Shown piece by piece: positions 9,082 to 17,200 of a stretch of 64,000 bases of DNA. Within the stretch, counting starts at the first letter, position 1. Each line of letters opens with the position of its first letter. The translations under genes and the position numbers were made by a program. Under the pieces are notes generated by a model. That model searched no databases, was not told where the DNA came from, and saw nothing but the letters and a program-made list of their open reading frames with translations. Origin of the DNA: Hydrogenophaga sp. (GTDB lineage: Bacteria > Pseudomonadota > Gammaproteobacteria > Burkholderiales > Burkholderiaceae_C); the NCBI GenBank assembly GCA_011391495.1, contig JAABQK010000008.1:1-64000 (forward strand), in the 5' to 3' direction.

Positions 9082-9461
9082 TCGCCACGGTTCGCATTCC
9101 GCTCGTGCGCATCGCCCACGCGCGCAGCGGCGACAAGGCCGACTGGGTGGACTTCGGTCTGTTCGCGTGGAACGCCGCGGGGTACCGGCTGATCGAGCGC
9201 GAGGTCACGGCCGAGCGCGTGCGTGCGCACTTCGCGCCTTGGTTGCCGGGTGCGGTGGACGCCTGGGCGCTGCCGAACATCCTGGCGCTGAAGTTCGTGC
9301 TGCGCGGGGCGCTGCAAGGCGGTGGAGCTCGCAACCTCCGGCTGGACAACCTGGGCAAGGCCATGGCCGGCGCGCTGCTGCGGCTGGAGATTGACGTGGG
9401 CGCAGCCGAGCTGGAAGAAGCCCTGAGCAGCCCGCGCGTGGGCTGGTGGGGCGAGGCATGA
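9078..9461 (+). CDS. small AtuA C-terminal-type domain protein
   Basis: A 127-residue protein (MIATVRIPLVRIAHARSGDKAD) resembling the domain that in many bacteria is fused to the C-terminus of AtuA; the RIAHARSGDKADWVDFGLFA block is the characteristic part. It starts inside the stop of the AtuA gene and ends inside the start of the hydratase gene (ATGA both times), so it is probably translated coupled with both and likely forms a two-subunit AtuA. Confidence 0.82.
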   Translation: MIATVRIPLVRIAHARSGDKADWVDFGLFAWNAAGYRLIEREVTAERVRAHFAPWLPGAVDAWALPNILALKFVLRGALQGGGARNLRLDNLGKAMAGALLRLEIDVGAAELEEALSSPRVGWWGEA

Positions 9462-10252
9462 CCGCCGTCACCACCGAACGAATGGGCGATGTCTGGGTGG
9501 TCACGCTCGACCGCCCCGACGTGCGCAACGCCGTCGACCACGCGACCGCGCAAGCCCTGCATGCGGCCTTCCTGGCGTTCGAAGACGATGGCGACGCGAG
9601 GGTGGCGGTGTTCCATGGCGCCCACGGCCACTTCTGCGCCGGCTGGGACCTGCAGCACGGCGCGCGGCTGGCCGCGTCGGGTGGGTCTGGCGGCCTGGAC
9701 CAGCTGGACTTCGATCCGCAAGACCTGCGCGCCCTCGGTCCCATGGGCCCGTCGCGCCTGCGTTTGTCCAAGCCGGTGATCGCCGCCATCAGCGGCGCCG
9801 CGGTGGCCGGCGGTATGGAACTGGCGCTCTGGTGCGACCTGCGGGTGGTGGAGGCCGACGCGTATTTCGGTGTCTACTGCCGGCGCTTCGGCGTGCCGCT
9901 GATCGACGGCGGCACGGTGCGCCTGCCGCGTCTGATCGGCATGGGCCACGCGATGGACCTGATCCTCACCGGCCGCCAGGTGCAGGCCGCCGAGGCCTTG
10001 CAGATGGGCCTGGCCAACCGGGTGGTGCCCGCCGGCCAGGCGCGCGAAGCCGCCATCGCGCTGGCGCGGCAGCTCGCGGCCTTCCCGCAGGCCACGATGC
10101 GCGCCGACCGCGAGAGTGCTTGCGCCCAGTGGGATCTGCCGCTGGGCGAGGCCCTGCAGCAGGAATGGCAGCGCGGCAAGGCGCGCATCCCCGATGCGCT
10201 GGAGGGCGCCACGCGCTTTGCCGCGGGGCAGGGCCGGCACGGCGGGGTCTGA
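9458..10252 (+). CDS. enoyl-CoA hydratase/isomerase family protein
   Basis: A 264-residue crotonase-fold enzyme. Oxyanion-hole segments are visible as HGHFCAGWDL (~residue 53) and SGAAVAGGMELAL (~110); the second catalytic region reads YCRRFGVPLIDGGTVRLPRLIG. It would hydrate or isomerise a CoA-bound enoyl intermediate. Its ATGA overlap with the preceding gene places it in the AtuA operon, pointing to beta-oxidation-like degradation of a branched acid; the actual substrate cannot be read from sequence. Confidence 0.9.
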   Translation: MTAVTTERMGDVWVVTLDRPDVRNAVDHATAQALHAAFLAFEDDGDARVAVFHGAHGHFCAGWDLQHGARLAASGGSGGLDQLDFDPQDLRALGPMGPSRLRLSKPVIAAISGAAVAGGMELALWCDLRVVEADAYFGVYCRRFGVPLIDGGTVRLPRLIGMGHAMDLILTGRQVQAAEALQMGLANRVVPAGQAREAAIALARQLAAFPQATMRADRESACAQWDLPLGEALQQEWQRGKARIPDALEGATRFAAGQGRHGGV

Positions 10253-10325
10253 ACTGGCAGCGGCCCCGGCCGTTCGTGCCCGATTGGACCCCCGCAGGCG
10301 GCAGCGCTTGCCCATCATCAGGAAG

Positions 10326-11063
10326 ATGAATGCATCCCTGAACCATGGCGCCGAGGTGCTGGTGCTGCAGCACCTGAACGACGACGGACCGGGCTACCTC
10401 GGCCAGTGGCTCGACGGGCAGGGCGTGTGCTGGCAGGTGCTGTGCGCCGAAGCGGGCGACGCCTACCCCGCGTCGGTGCTCGGCTACCGCGGGCTGGCGG
10501 TGCTGGGCGGGGCCTGGAGCGCCAACGATGACCGTCCCTCGCTGCGCCAGGCCGAGGCCTTGATCCGCGAGGCTGACGCGCTGGGTATCCCCGTCATTGG
10601 CCACTGCCTCGGTGGCCAGCTCATGGCGCGGGCTTTCGGCGGTCGCGTGGCCACGCTGGAGCAGCCCGAGATCGGCTGGCTGCCCATCATCCGCAACGGC
10701 AGTGAAGCGGCCCGCGCCTGGCTGGGCGACGCGACCGATGCCACGGTCTACCAGTGGCATTTCGACAGTTTCGTGGAGCTGCCGCCCGGCGCCGAGCTGC
10801 TGGCGGGCTCGGTGACCTGTGCGCACCAGGCCTTTGCCCTTCGGCAGCACCTGGGCATGCAGTTCCACGTCGAGATCACGCCAGACAAAATCGGTGCCTG
10901 GATGGCGCAACCGGGTGACAGCTACCCCGGCGCGGTGGATCGACATCCCGCCAGCGTGCAGAGCCCGCCGGCGATTCACGCGGGAACCGCCACCCATCAG
11001 CCAGGCAGCGAAGCGCTGGCCCGCCGCATCTACGAAAGCTGGCGTTCGCGCTGGCCGGACTGA
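10326..11063 (+). CDS. class I glutamine amidotransferase-like protein
   Basis: A 245-residue single-domain protein. The nucleophile elbow GHCLGGQ places the catalytic Cys at residue 94, and FHVEIT supplies the His-x-Glu pair near residue 180, so the triad looks intact. It resembles GuaA-N-like stand-alone amidotransferases (GMP synthase-like / gamma-glutamyl hydrolase type) rather than a synthase. The start at ATG 10326 has AGGA only 2 nt away, so the true start may differ slightly. It lies 73 bp after the hydratase gene and may be in the same transcript. Confidence 0.85.
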   Translation: MNASLNHGAEVLVLQHLNDDGPGYLGQWLDGQGVCWQVLCAEAGDAYPASVLGYRGLAVLGGAWSANDDRPSLRQAEALIREADALGIPVIGHCLGGQLMARAFGGRVATLEQPEIGWLPIIRNGSEAARAWLGDATDATVYQWHFDSFVELPPGAELLAGSVTCAHQAFALRQHLGMQFHVEITPDKIGAWMAQPGDSYPGAVDRHPASVQSPPAIHAGTATHQPGSEALARRIYESWRSRWPD

Positions 11064-11078
11064 GCCGCAGGCGCGGTC

Positions 11079-11519
11079 TCAGCCCTCCAGGCCAGGGATG
11101 CTCAGGCCGTCCTTCGGGATGGGCCGTGGCCGGCCCTCCATGTCGATCGCCACGTAGGTCAGACTCGCTTCGGTCACCTTCACGTACTGCCCCTGCGCCG
11201 AGAAGCGTTCGGCGAACACCTCCACCTGCACCGTGATGGACGTTCTGCCCACGCGCGTGACGTGCGCGAAGAAGCTCAGGATGTCACCCACCCGCACCGG
11301 CTGCTTGAAGATGAACTGGTTGACGGCCACCGTGGCCATGCGCCCGCGCACGTAGCGGGCGGGCAGCACGGCGCCAGCGAGGTCGACCTGGGCCATGACC
11401 CAGCCGCCAAAAATGTCGCCGTTGGCGTTGCAGTCGGCGGGCATGGGAATGACCTTGAGCACCAGTTCCCGGTCGTGGGGCAGGGTGGTTTCGGGGTTCG
11501 GACTTGATTTGGTGGACAT
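11079..11519 (-). CDS. acyl-CoA thioesterase, YciA-type hotdog fold
   Basis: A 146-residue single hotdog domain that hydrolyses acyl-CoA to free acid and CoA. The motif NANGDIFGGWVMAQVDLAG (~residues 27-45) carries the catalytic Asp of YciA-like enzymes. The start MSTKSSPNPE at 11519 avoids a 36-residue upstream extension that reads as the shadow of the divergent gene. Its 5' end faces the exporter gene across a 38-bp gap. Confidence 0.88.
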   Translation of the reverse strand: MSTKSSPNPETTLPHDRELVLKVIPMPADCNANGDIFGGWVMAQVDLAGAVLPARYVRGRMATVAVNQFIFKQPVRVGDILSFFAHVTRVGRTSITVQVEVFAERFSAQGQYVKVTEASLTYVAIDMEGRPRPIPKDGLSIPGLEG

Positions 11520-11557
11520 GGGCACAATCTCGGGTGAACTTTCTCCCATTCTCCTGC

Positions 11558-13486
11558 ATGCGCCCCGACAACCCTTCCCGAGCCACCCTCGTCCTGCCGG
11601 GCGCTGCCCAGGCCGGCGGCACGCCACCCGCGCGCCGCTCCGACTGGTCCACGCTGACCCGCCTGTTTCCCTACCTCTGGCAGTACAAATGGCGCGTGGC
11701 CCTCGCGCTGGGTTTCATGGTCGCTGCCAAGGTGGCCAACGTCAGCGTTCCCTTGCTGCTGAAGGAGCTGGTGGACGCGATGACCATCCCGCCCGGCAGT
11801 CCGCAGGCCTTGCTGGTGGTGCCGCTGGGCCTTCTGGTGGCCTACGGGGCGCTGCGCCTGTCCACCACCGTGTTCACCGAACTGCGCGAGCTGGTGTTCG
11901 CCAAGGCCACCGAGGGCGCCACGCGCAGCATCGCGCTGCAGGTGTTCGGCCACCTGCATGCGCTCAGCCTGCGCTTTCACCTGGAGCGCCAGACCGGCGG
12001 CATGACGCGCGACATCGAGCGCGGCACGCGGGGCGTGCAGTCGCTCATCTCGTATTCGCTCTACAGCATCTTCCCCACGCTGATCGAAGTGATCATGGTG
12101 CTCACGCTGCTGGGCACCAAGTTCGACCTGGGTTACGTGTGGATCACCCTCACCGCGCTGGTGCTGTACGTGACCTTCACCGTGACGGTGACCGAGTGGC
12201 GCACCAAGTTCCGGCGCGAGATGAACGAACTGGAGTCCACCAGCCAGACGCGCGCCATCGACTCGCTGCTCAACTACGAAACCGTCAAGTACTTCAACAA
12301 CGAAGCTTTCGAGGCGCGGCGTTACGACGAGGCGCTGGAGAAGCTGCGCCGTGCCCGCATCAAGAGCCAGACCACGCTGTCCATGCTCAACGCCGGACAG
12401 CAGCTGGTGATTGCGGTGGCGCTGGTGCTCATGCTCTACCGCGCGACGCAGGGCGTGGCCGATGGCCGCATGACGCTGGGCGACCTGGTGATGGTCAACG
12501 CCTTCATGATCCAGCTCTACATTCCGCTCGGCTTCCTGGGGGTGCTGTACCGCGAGATCAAGCAGAGCCTGACCGATCTGGACAAGATGTTCGTGCTGCT
12601 GGAGAAGGAGCGGGAGATTGCCGATGAGCCCGGCGCACGGCCGCTGGTGCTCTCGGGCCCGCCGGCGGTGAGGTTCGAGAACGTGCGCTTTTCCTACGAA
12701 CCGGCGCGCGAGATCCTGCACGGCATCAGCTTCGAGATTCCGGCCGGCAAGACGGTGGCCGTGGTCGGCCCCTCGGGTTCGGGCAAGTCCACCCTGGCGC
12801 GCCTGCTCTACCGCTTCTACGACGTGACGAACGCCGAGGCCCCGCGTTCTGCCGCCCACGACCGGACCTCGCCCCCCGGAGGTGACTTCGGTCGCATCAC
12901 CATCGATGGTCAGGACATCCGCAAAGTCACGCAGTCCAGCGTGCGTCAGGCGATCGGCATCGTGCCGCAGGACACGGTACTGTTCAACGACACCATCGAA
13001 TACAACATCCTCTATGGCCGGCCCGACGCCGGACACGAGGCCGCGGTGCAGGCCGCGCAGGCGGCGCACATTCACGACTTCATCAACAGGCTGCCGCTGG
13101 GCTACGCCACCACCGTGGGCGAGCGCGGCCTGAAGCTCTCGGGCGGTGAAAAGCAGCGGGTGGCGATTGCCCGCACGCTGCTGAAGAACCCGCCGATCGT
13201 GATCTTCGACGAAGCCACATCGGCGCTGGATTCGGCCAACGAGCGCGCCATCCAGGCCGAGCTCAAGAGCGCGGCGCGCAACAAGACCAGCCTGGTGATC
13301 GCGCACCGGCTCTCGACGGTGGTGGACGCGCACGAAATCCTGGTCCTGAAGAACGGCGAGATCGTCGAACGCGGCACCCACGCCGATCTGGTGTCACGCG
13401 CAGGCGGCGTCTATGCTGAAATGTGGTCGCTGCAACAGGCAGTCCAAGAACAGAACGGAGAAACTTCCCCGGCGCGCGAAGCATGA
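11558..13486 (+). CDS. ABC exporter, Atm1/ABCB7-type half transporter
   Basis: A 642-residue permease-ATPase fusion. Residues ~35-330 form the six-helix exporter domain with the ALNYETVKYFNNE-like stretch (here LLNYETVKYFNN) typical of the Atm1/HMT1 group, which exports glutathione-bound sulfur or heavy-metal compounds. The ATPase has Walker A GPSGSGKST (~residue 406), signature LSGGEKQR and Walker B IVIFDEATSALD. An extra ~20 residues (EAPRSAAHDRTSPPGGDFG) sit between Walker A helix and beta-strand leading to the Q-loop. Start ATG at 11558 lacks a strong ribosome-binding site. Confidence 0.9.
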   Translation: MRPDNPSRATLVLPGAAQAGGTPPARRSDWSTLTRLFPYLWQYKWRVALALGFMVAAKVANVSVPLLLKELVDAMTIPPGSPQALLVVPLGLLVAYGALRLSTTVFTELRELVFAKATEGATRSIALQVFGHLHALSLRFHLERQTGGMTRDIERGTRGVQSLISYSLYSIFPTLIEVIMVLTLLGTKFDLGYVWITLTALVLYVTFTVTVTEWRTKFRREMNELESTSQTRAIDSLLNYETVKYFNNEAFEARRYDEALEKLRRARIKSQTTLSMLNAGQQLVIAVALVLMLYRATQGVADGRMTLGDLVMVNAFMIQLYIPLGFLGVLYREIKQSLTDLDKMFVLLEKEREIADEPGARPLVLSGPPAVRFENVRFSYEPAREILHGISFEIPAGKTVAVVGPSGSGKSTLARLLYRFYDVTNAEAPRSAAHDRTSPPGGDFGRITIDGQDIRKVTQSSVRQAIGIVPQDTVLFNDTIEYNILYGRPDAGHEAAVQAAQAAHIHDFINRLPLGYATTVGERGLKLSGGEKQRVAIARTLLKNPPIVIFDEATSALDSANERAIQAELKSAARNKTSLVIAHRLSTVVDAHEILVLKNGEIVERGTHADLVSRAGGVYAEMWSLQQAVQEQNGETSPAREA

Positions 13487-13491
13487 GGCCA

Positions 13492-13574
13492 GGATGCGGT
13501 CGAACCGGCTCTGCCGGGCCACTCGCATCGCCCTCTTGAGGGGCTGACGTGCGCAGCGCAGCGCGGGGGTGGGC
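13492..13574 (+). repeat. intergenic repeat, family B (copy B2)
   Basis: Lies between the exporter and LysR genes. Order of blocks: GAACCGGCTCTGCCGGGCC hairpin, CCCTCTTGAGGGG hairpin, GCGCAGCGCAGCGCGGGGGT end. Confidence 0.7.
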
Positions 13575-13579
13575 ACATC

Positions 13580-14506
13580 ATGGAAACCAAATGGCTGGAA
13601 GATTTCGTGAGCCTGGCTGAAACCCGCAGCTTCAGCCGCTCGGCGCAGTTGCGCCACGTCACCCAGCCGGCATTCTCGCGCCGCATCCAGTCGCTCGAAG
13701 CCTGGGCAGGCACCGACCTGGTGGACCGGTCCTCCTACCCCACGCGGCTCACGCCGGCCGGCCAGACCCTCTACGATCAGTCGCTGGAGATGCTGCAGGC
13801 GTTGCAGAGCACCCGCGCCATGCTGCGCGCCCACACCGCGGCCGCACAGGACGTGATCGAGTTCGCCCTGCCGCACACGCTGGCCTTCACCTTCTTCCCG
13901 GCCTGGCTGTCCAGCCTGCGCGAGAGCTGCGGTCCGATCAAGAGCCGGCTGATCGCGCTCAACGTGCACGACGCGGTGATGCGCCTGGTCGAAGGCAGCT
14001 GCGACCTGCTGATCGCCTACCACCACACAGCACAGCCGATCCAGCTCGACGCCGAGCGCTACGAAATGCTGCCGCTGGGCCGCGAACTGCTCTCGCCCTA
14101 TGTGAAGCCCAACGAGCAGGGTGCCCCGCTGTACGCACTGCCGGGCGCGGCGGGCCAGCCCTTGCCCTACCTGGCCTATGCGCCGGGCGCCTATCTCGGC
14201 CGCGCGGTGGACCAGATGGTCAAGGACAGTCGGACGCCCCTGCACCTGGACCGGGTGTACGAGACCGACATGGCCGAAGGACTCAAAGCCATGGCGCTCG
14301 AGGGCCACGGTATTGCTTTCCTGCCCGCCAGCGCGGTGCGTCAGGAAGTGCGCGCGAAGAAGCTGGTGCCCGCTGGCGGCGAGCTGGAAACCGCGCTCGA
14401 CATCCGCATCTACCGCGAGCGCCCCACCGCCCGCAAGGCCAAGGGGCCGCTGGAGAAGTTCTGGAACGAGCTGCAGGAGCACCTGAGCCGCACCACCGCC
14501 CGCTGA
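13580..14506 (+). CDS. LysR-family regulator, HypT (YjiE)-like
   Basis: A 308-residue transcription factor. Residues 1-62 form the winged helix-turn-helix (ETKWLEDFVSLAETRSFSRS then TQPAFSRRIQSLE), strikingly close to E. coli HypT, the hypochlorite-responsive regulator, and the effector domain (VHDAVMRLVEGSCDLLI; AYLGRAV; EMAEGLKAMAL-like) continues that likeness. The methionines whose oxidation activates HypT cannot be assigned here with confidence. It follows the Atm1-type exporter in the same direction. An oxidative-stress role is inference from the family. Confidence 0.85.
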   Translation: METKWLEDFVSLAETRSFSRSAQLRHVTQPAFSRRIQSLEAWAGTDLVDRSSYPTRLTPAGQTLYDQSLEMLQALQSTRAMLRAHTAAAQDVIEFALPHTLAFTFFPAWLSSLRESCGPIKSRLIALNVHDAVMRLVEGSCDLLIAYHHTAQPIQLDAERYEMLPLGRELLSPYVKPNEQGAPLYALPGAAGQPLPYLAYAPGAYLGRAVDQMVKDSRTPLHLDRVYETDMAEGLKAMALEGHGIAFLPASAVRQEVRAKKLVPAGGELETALDIRIYRERPTARKAKGPLEKFWNELQEHLSRTTAR

Positions 14507-14551
14507 CCCCGCCCGGAAGCTGTCGCCACGCTGGCGGGCTATGATCCGCCC

Positions 14552-14695
14552 ATGAACACGCCTCTCCTGCACACGCCTTGCCCGCCGGTTGTCCCGGCAT
14601 CGGGCCAGCCGGTGCTGGCTGGCGCATGGCGTGCGAGGCCGGACCGCCGCACAGCACATGACCCGGCCCGGCGATCACCCATCCTCCGTTTCTGA
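14552..14695 (+). CDS. possible 47-residue leader ORF upstream of rnk
   Basis: ATG at 14552 opens 47 codons (starts MNTPLLHTPCPPVV) ending at TGA 14693-14695. A -10-like TATGAT sits exactly 6 nt before the ATG, as for several genes here with putative leaderless mRNAs. No homology is recognisable and the composition is Pro/Arg-rich, so it may be non-coding. The 303-base gap 14507-14809 holds only this and the inverted repeat below. Confidence 0.25.
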   Translation: MNTPLLHTPCPPVVPASGQPVLAGAWRARPDRRTAHDPARRSPILRF

Positions 14696-14718
14696 GCGCA
14701 TCCACCGATCGCCGGGCC
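14665..14718 (+). promoter_or_regulatory. 12-bp perfect inverted repeat in the rnk leader
   Basis: GGCCCGGCGATC at 14665-14676 is repeated inverted as GATCGCCGGGCC at 14707-14718, with 30 bases between. It would form a strong RNA stem about 90 bases before the rnk start and straddles the stop of the short upstream frame. No U-run follows, so it is not a simple terminator; an mRNA structure or protein site is possible. Confidence 0.45.
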
Positions 14719-14809
14719 CCCTGATCAGAGGGCTCCGTGCATCGCACGCCCCTCTGGCGCGGCCGCCCGGGGCTCTTTGCCGGGTATCGCTGGTTTCAGG
14801 AGTGTTCAC

Positions 14810-15250
14810 ATGCCATCCGTTTTTTCCCCCGGGGTCTCGCCCCCCGCCTCCGCGCCCTGGCGCATCGTCACCGAACTCGATCGGGTGCGCATCCACCGCT
14901 GGCTGCGCGCCCAGCCCCGGAGCGACACCGCCGGGGTCCTGGCCGAGCTGGTCGACAACGCCGACGAGGTGGCGCCGCAGCAGGTGCCGCACGACGTGGT
15001 GACCATGTACTCGCAGGTGCTGCTGTCTGACCCGCAGGGTGCCCAGGAACGCCTGCTCACGCTGTGTTACCCACCCGACGCGGAGCCGATGGCCGGGTTC
15101 GTGTCGGTGCTTTCGCCCGTGGGCGCCGCCTTGCTGGGGCTGCGGGTGGGCGAGGTCGCCGCCTGGACCGGGCCGGACGGCCGTCCCGAAACGGCTTGGG
15201 TGAAGGTCTTGCTGTTCCAGCCCGAGTCCAGCGGCGACTTCATGCTGTGA
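14810..15250 (+). CDS. rnk: Rnk, regulator of nucleoside diphosphate kinase (GreA/B C-terminal fold)
   Basis: A 146-residue protein that matches E. coli Rnk over most of its length: [12 protein letters not shown] (~residues 62-73), then [13 protein letters not shown] (~108-120) and [11 protein letters not shown] at the end. The C-terminal half has the GreA/GreB C-terminal FKBP-like fold and the N-terminal half is a short helical arm. Members bind RNA polymerase and affect nucleotide metabolism. An AGGAG site 7 nt upstream supports the ATG at 14810. About ten residues longer than the E. coli protein at the N-terminus. Confidence 0.88.
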   Translation: MPSVFSPGVSPPASAPWRIVTELDRVRIHRWLRAQPRSDTAGVLAELVDNADEVAPQQVPHDVVTMYSQVLLSDPQGAQERLLTLCYPPDAEPMAGFVSVLSPVGAALLGLRVGEVAAWTGPDGRPETAWVKVLLFQPESSGDFML

Positions 15251-15300
15251 GGCGCTGCCACGGCCGAAGATCGTCGGGGCCGTGGTGCGAAAATACGCCG

Positions 15301-16350
15301 ATGAGCACCACGGCACCCCTCCATCACATCACCATCACCCGCCCCGACGACTGGCACCTGCACGTGCGCGACGGCGAGGCGCTGCGCACCGTGGTGCCGC
15401 ACACGGCGGCCCAGTTCGGCCGCGCGATCATCATGCCCAACCTCAAGCCGCCGGTGACCACCGCGGCGCAGGCCGTGGCCTACGCAGGTCGCATCCGTGC
15501 CGCCGTGCCCGCGGGAATGGCGTTCGAACCGCTGATGACGCTGTACCTCACCGACAACCTGCCGGCCGACGAGATTGCCCGGGCCAAGGACGCCGGTGTG
15601 GTCGCCGTCAAGCTCTACCCGGCTGGCGCCACCACCAACAGCGACGCCGGCGTGACCGACATCCGCAAGACCTACCCGACGCTCGAAGCCATGCAGCGCG
15701 CCGGCATGCTGCTGCTGGTGCATGGCGAGGTGACCAGTCCCGACATCGACCTGTTCGACCGCGAAGCCGTGTTCATCGAGCAGCAACTGCAGCCGCTGCG
15801 CCGCGACTTCCCCGAACTCAAGATCGTGATGGAGCACATCACCACGAAGGAAGCCGCGCAGTACGTGGCCGAGTCGGACCCGTTCCTGGGCGCCACCATC
15901 ACCGCGCACCACCTGCTCTACAACCGCAACGCCATCTTCACCGGCGGCATCCGGCCGCACTACTACTGCCTGCCGGTCCTCAAGCGCGAAGTCCACCGCC
16001 AGGCCCTGGTGGCCGCGGCCACCGGCGGCCATGCGAAGTTCTTCCTCGGCACCGACAGCGCGCCGCACCCGGCCCACCTGAAGGAACACGCCACCGGCTG
16101 CGCCGGCTGCTACACCGCGCACGCCGCGATCGAGATGTATGCCGAAGCCTTTGACGCTGCGGGCGCGCTCGACAAGCTCGAAGCCTTCGCCAGTTTCCAC
16201 GGCCCGGCCTTCTACGGCCTGCCGCGCAACAGCGGCACCATCACCCTGAAGCGCGAAAGCTGGACCCCGCCCGAGAGCTTTGCCTTCGGCGAAGCGCAGC
16301 TCAAGCCGCTGCGCTCGGGCGAGGCGCTGCCCTGGAAACTGGTGGCCTGA
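15301..16350 (+). CDS. pyrC: dihydroorotase, class II
   Basis: A 349-residue zinc amidohydrolase that closes carbamoyl-aspartate to dihydroorotate in pyrimidine synthesis. The metal motif WHLHVRDG is at residues ~17-24 and the bridging lysine is in [19 protein letters not shown] (~100); later histidines are in MEHITT and [10 protein letters not shown]. Length and motifs match E. coli-type PyrC. There is no ribosome-binding site; GAAAAT stands exactly 6 nt before the ATG, suggesting a leaderless mRNA. Confidence 0.96.
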   Translation: MSTTAPLHHITITRPDDWHLHVRDGEALRTVVPHTAAQFGRAIIMPNLKPPVTTAAQAVAYAGRIRAAVPAGMAFEPLMTLYLTDNLPADEIARAKDAGVVAVKLYPAGATTNSDAGVTDIRKTYPTLEAMQRAGMLLLVHGEVTSPDIDLFDREAVFIEQQLQPLRRDFPELKIVMEHITTKEAAQYVAESDPFLGATITAHHLLYNRNAIFTGGIRPHYYCLPVLKREVHRQALVAAATGGHAKFFLGTDSAPHPAHLKEHATGCAGCYTAHAAIEMYAEAFDAAGALDKLEAFASFHGPAFYGLPRNSGTITLKRESWTPPESFAFGEAQLKPLRSGEALPWKLVA

Positions 16351-16357
16351 TCCCGCC

Positions 16358-17137
16358 ATGTGTGCGCCCGGCGAAGGTGTGACGGGTTGGCCAGCGCCCG
16401 ACTGGTCGCATCCCTGGTTCGCGCCGCTCGCAGCCGATGGCGCAGCCGTGCGACAGTCCTGCGAAGCGGGTGCGGCGCTGCCGCAGGCGCTGACGGAGCG
16501 GGCCGCACCGCTGCACGGACCGCGCTTCATCCCGCAGACCGAATTGCCTGCGGGTGTGGCCTACGAAGCCCATATCTTCGATACCGCAAGCGTGCCCACC
16601 CGCGAAGGCTTGCATGATTTTTTCAACGGCCTGTGCTGGATGCGTTTTCCAGCCACCAAGCGACTGCTCAACCGGCTGCAGGCGGCCGAAATTGCGAAGG
16701 CGGGCGTGGGCCAGGTGCGGGGTCCGGTGCGCGATGCGATCACGCTGTTCGATGAAAATGCCGTGCTGCTGCAGGCGCCCGATGCGCTCTGGGAGGCCCT
16801 GATTGCCCGCGAGTGGACCCGCCTCTTCGTGGACCTGCGTCCCCTCTGGGCGCAGGCGCGGCTGGTGCTGTTTGGCCACGCCTTGCTGGAGAAGCTGGTG
16901 GCGCCCTACAAGTCCATCACCGGTCATGTGGTCCGTGAGCCGGTGCCGCTGGCGCTGGGAGACGATATGGCCGCCTGGGACGGCTGGCTGGCCAGCCGCC
17001 TCACGGCAACCGAACTGGCGAGCAAGCCCTTCACGCCGCTGCCGGTGCTGGGTGTGCCGGGCTGGTGGCCGGCCAATGAAGACCCCGCTTTCTACGCCGA
17101 TGCTGGCGTTTTCCGGCCCCGGCGCACCCTGGCCTGA
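16358..17137 (+). CDS. DUF3025 family protein
   Basis: A 259-residue cytoplasmic protein starting 7 bp after pyrC. The central segment EAHIFDTASVPTREGLHDFFN followed by GLCWMRFPATKRLLNRLQAAE is the DUF3025 signature. Function is not known for the family. It is rich in Trp and Pro and shows no signal peptide or membrane segment. Probably translated from the pyrC transcript. Confidence 0.82.
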   Translation: MCAPGEGVTGWPAPDWSHPWFAPLAADGAAVRQSCEAGAALPQALTERAAPLHGPRFIPQTELPAGVAYEAHIFDTASVPTREGLHDFFNGLCWMRFPATKRLLNRLQAAEIAKAGVGQVRGPVRDAITLFDENAVLLQAPDALWEALIAREWTRLFVDLRPLWAQARLVLFGHALLEKLVAPYKSITGHVVREPVPLALGDDMAAWDGWLASRLTATELASKPFTPLPVLGVPGWWPANEDPAFYADAGVFRPRRTLA

Positions 17138-17200
17138 GGCCAGCGAACCTTGTCCGCGCAGCCGAGCTGCGCCAACCCTTGCCCTGACAGGCCTGCATCC

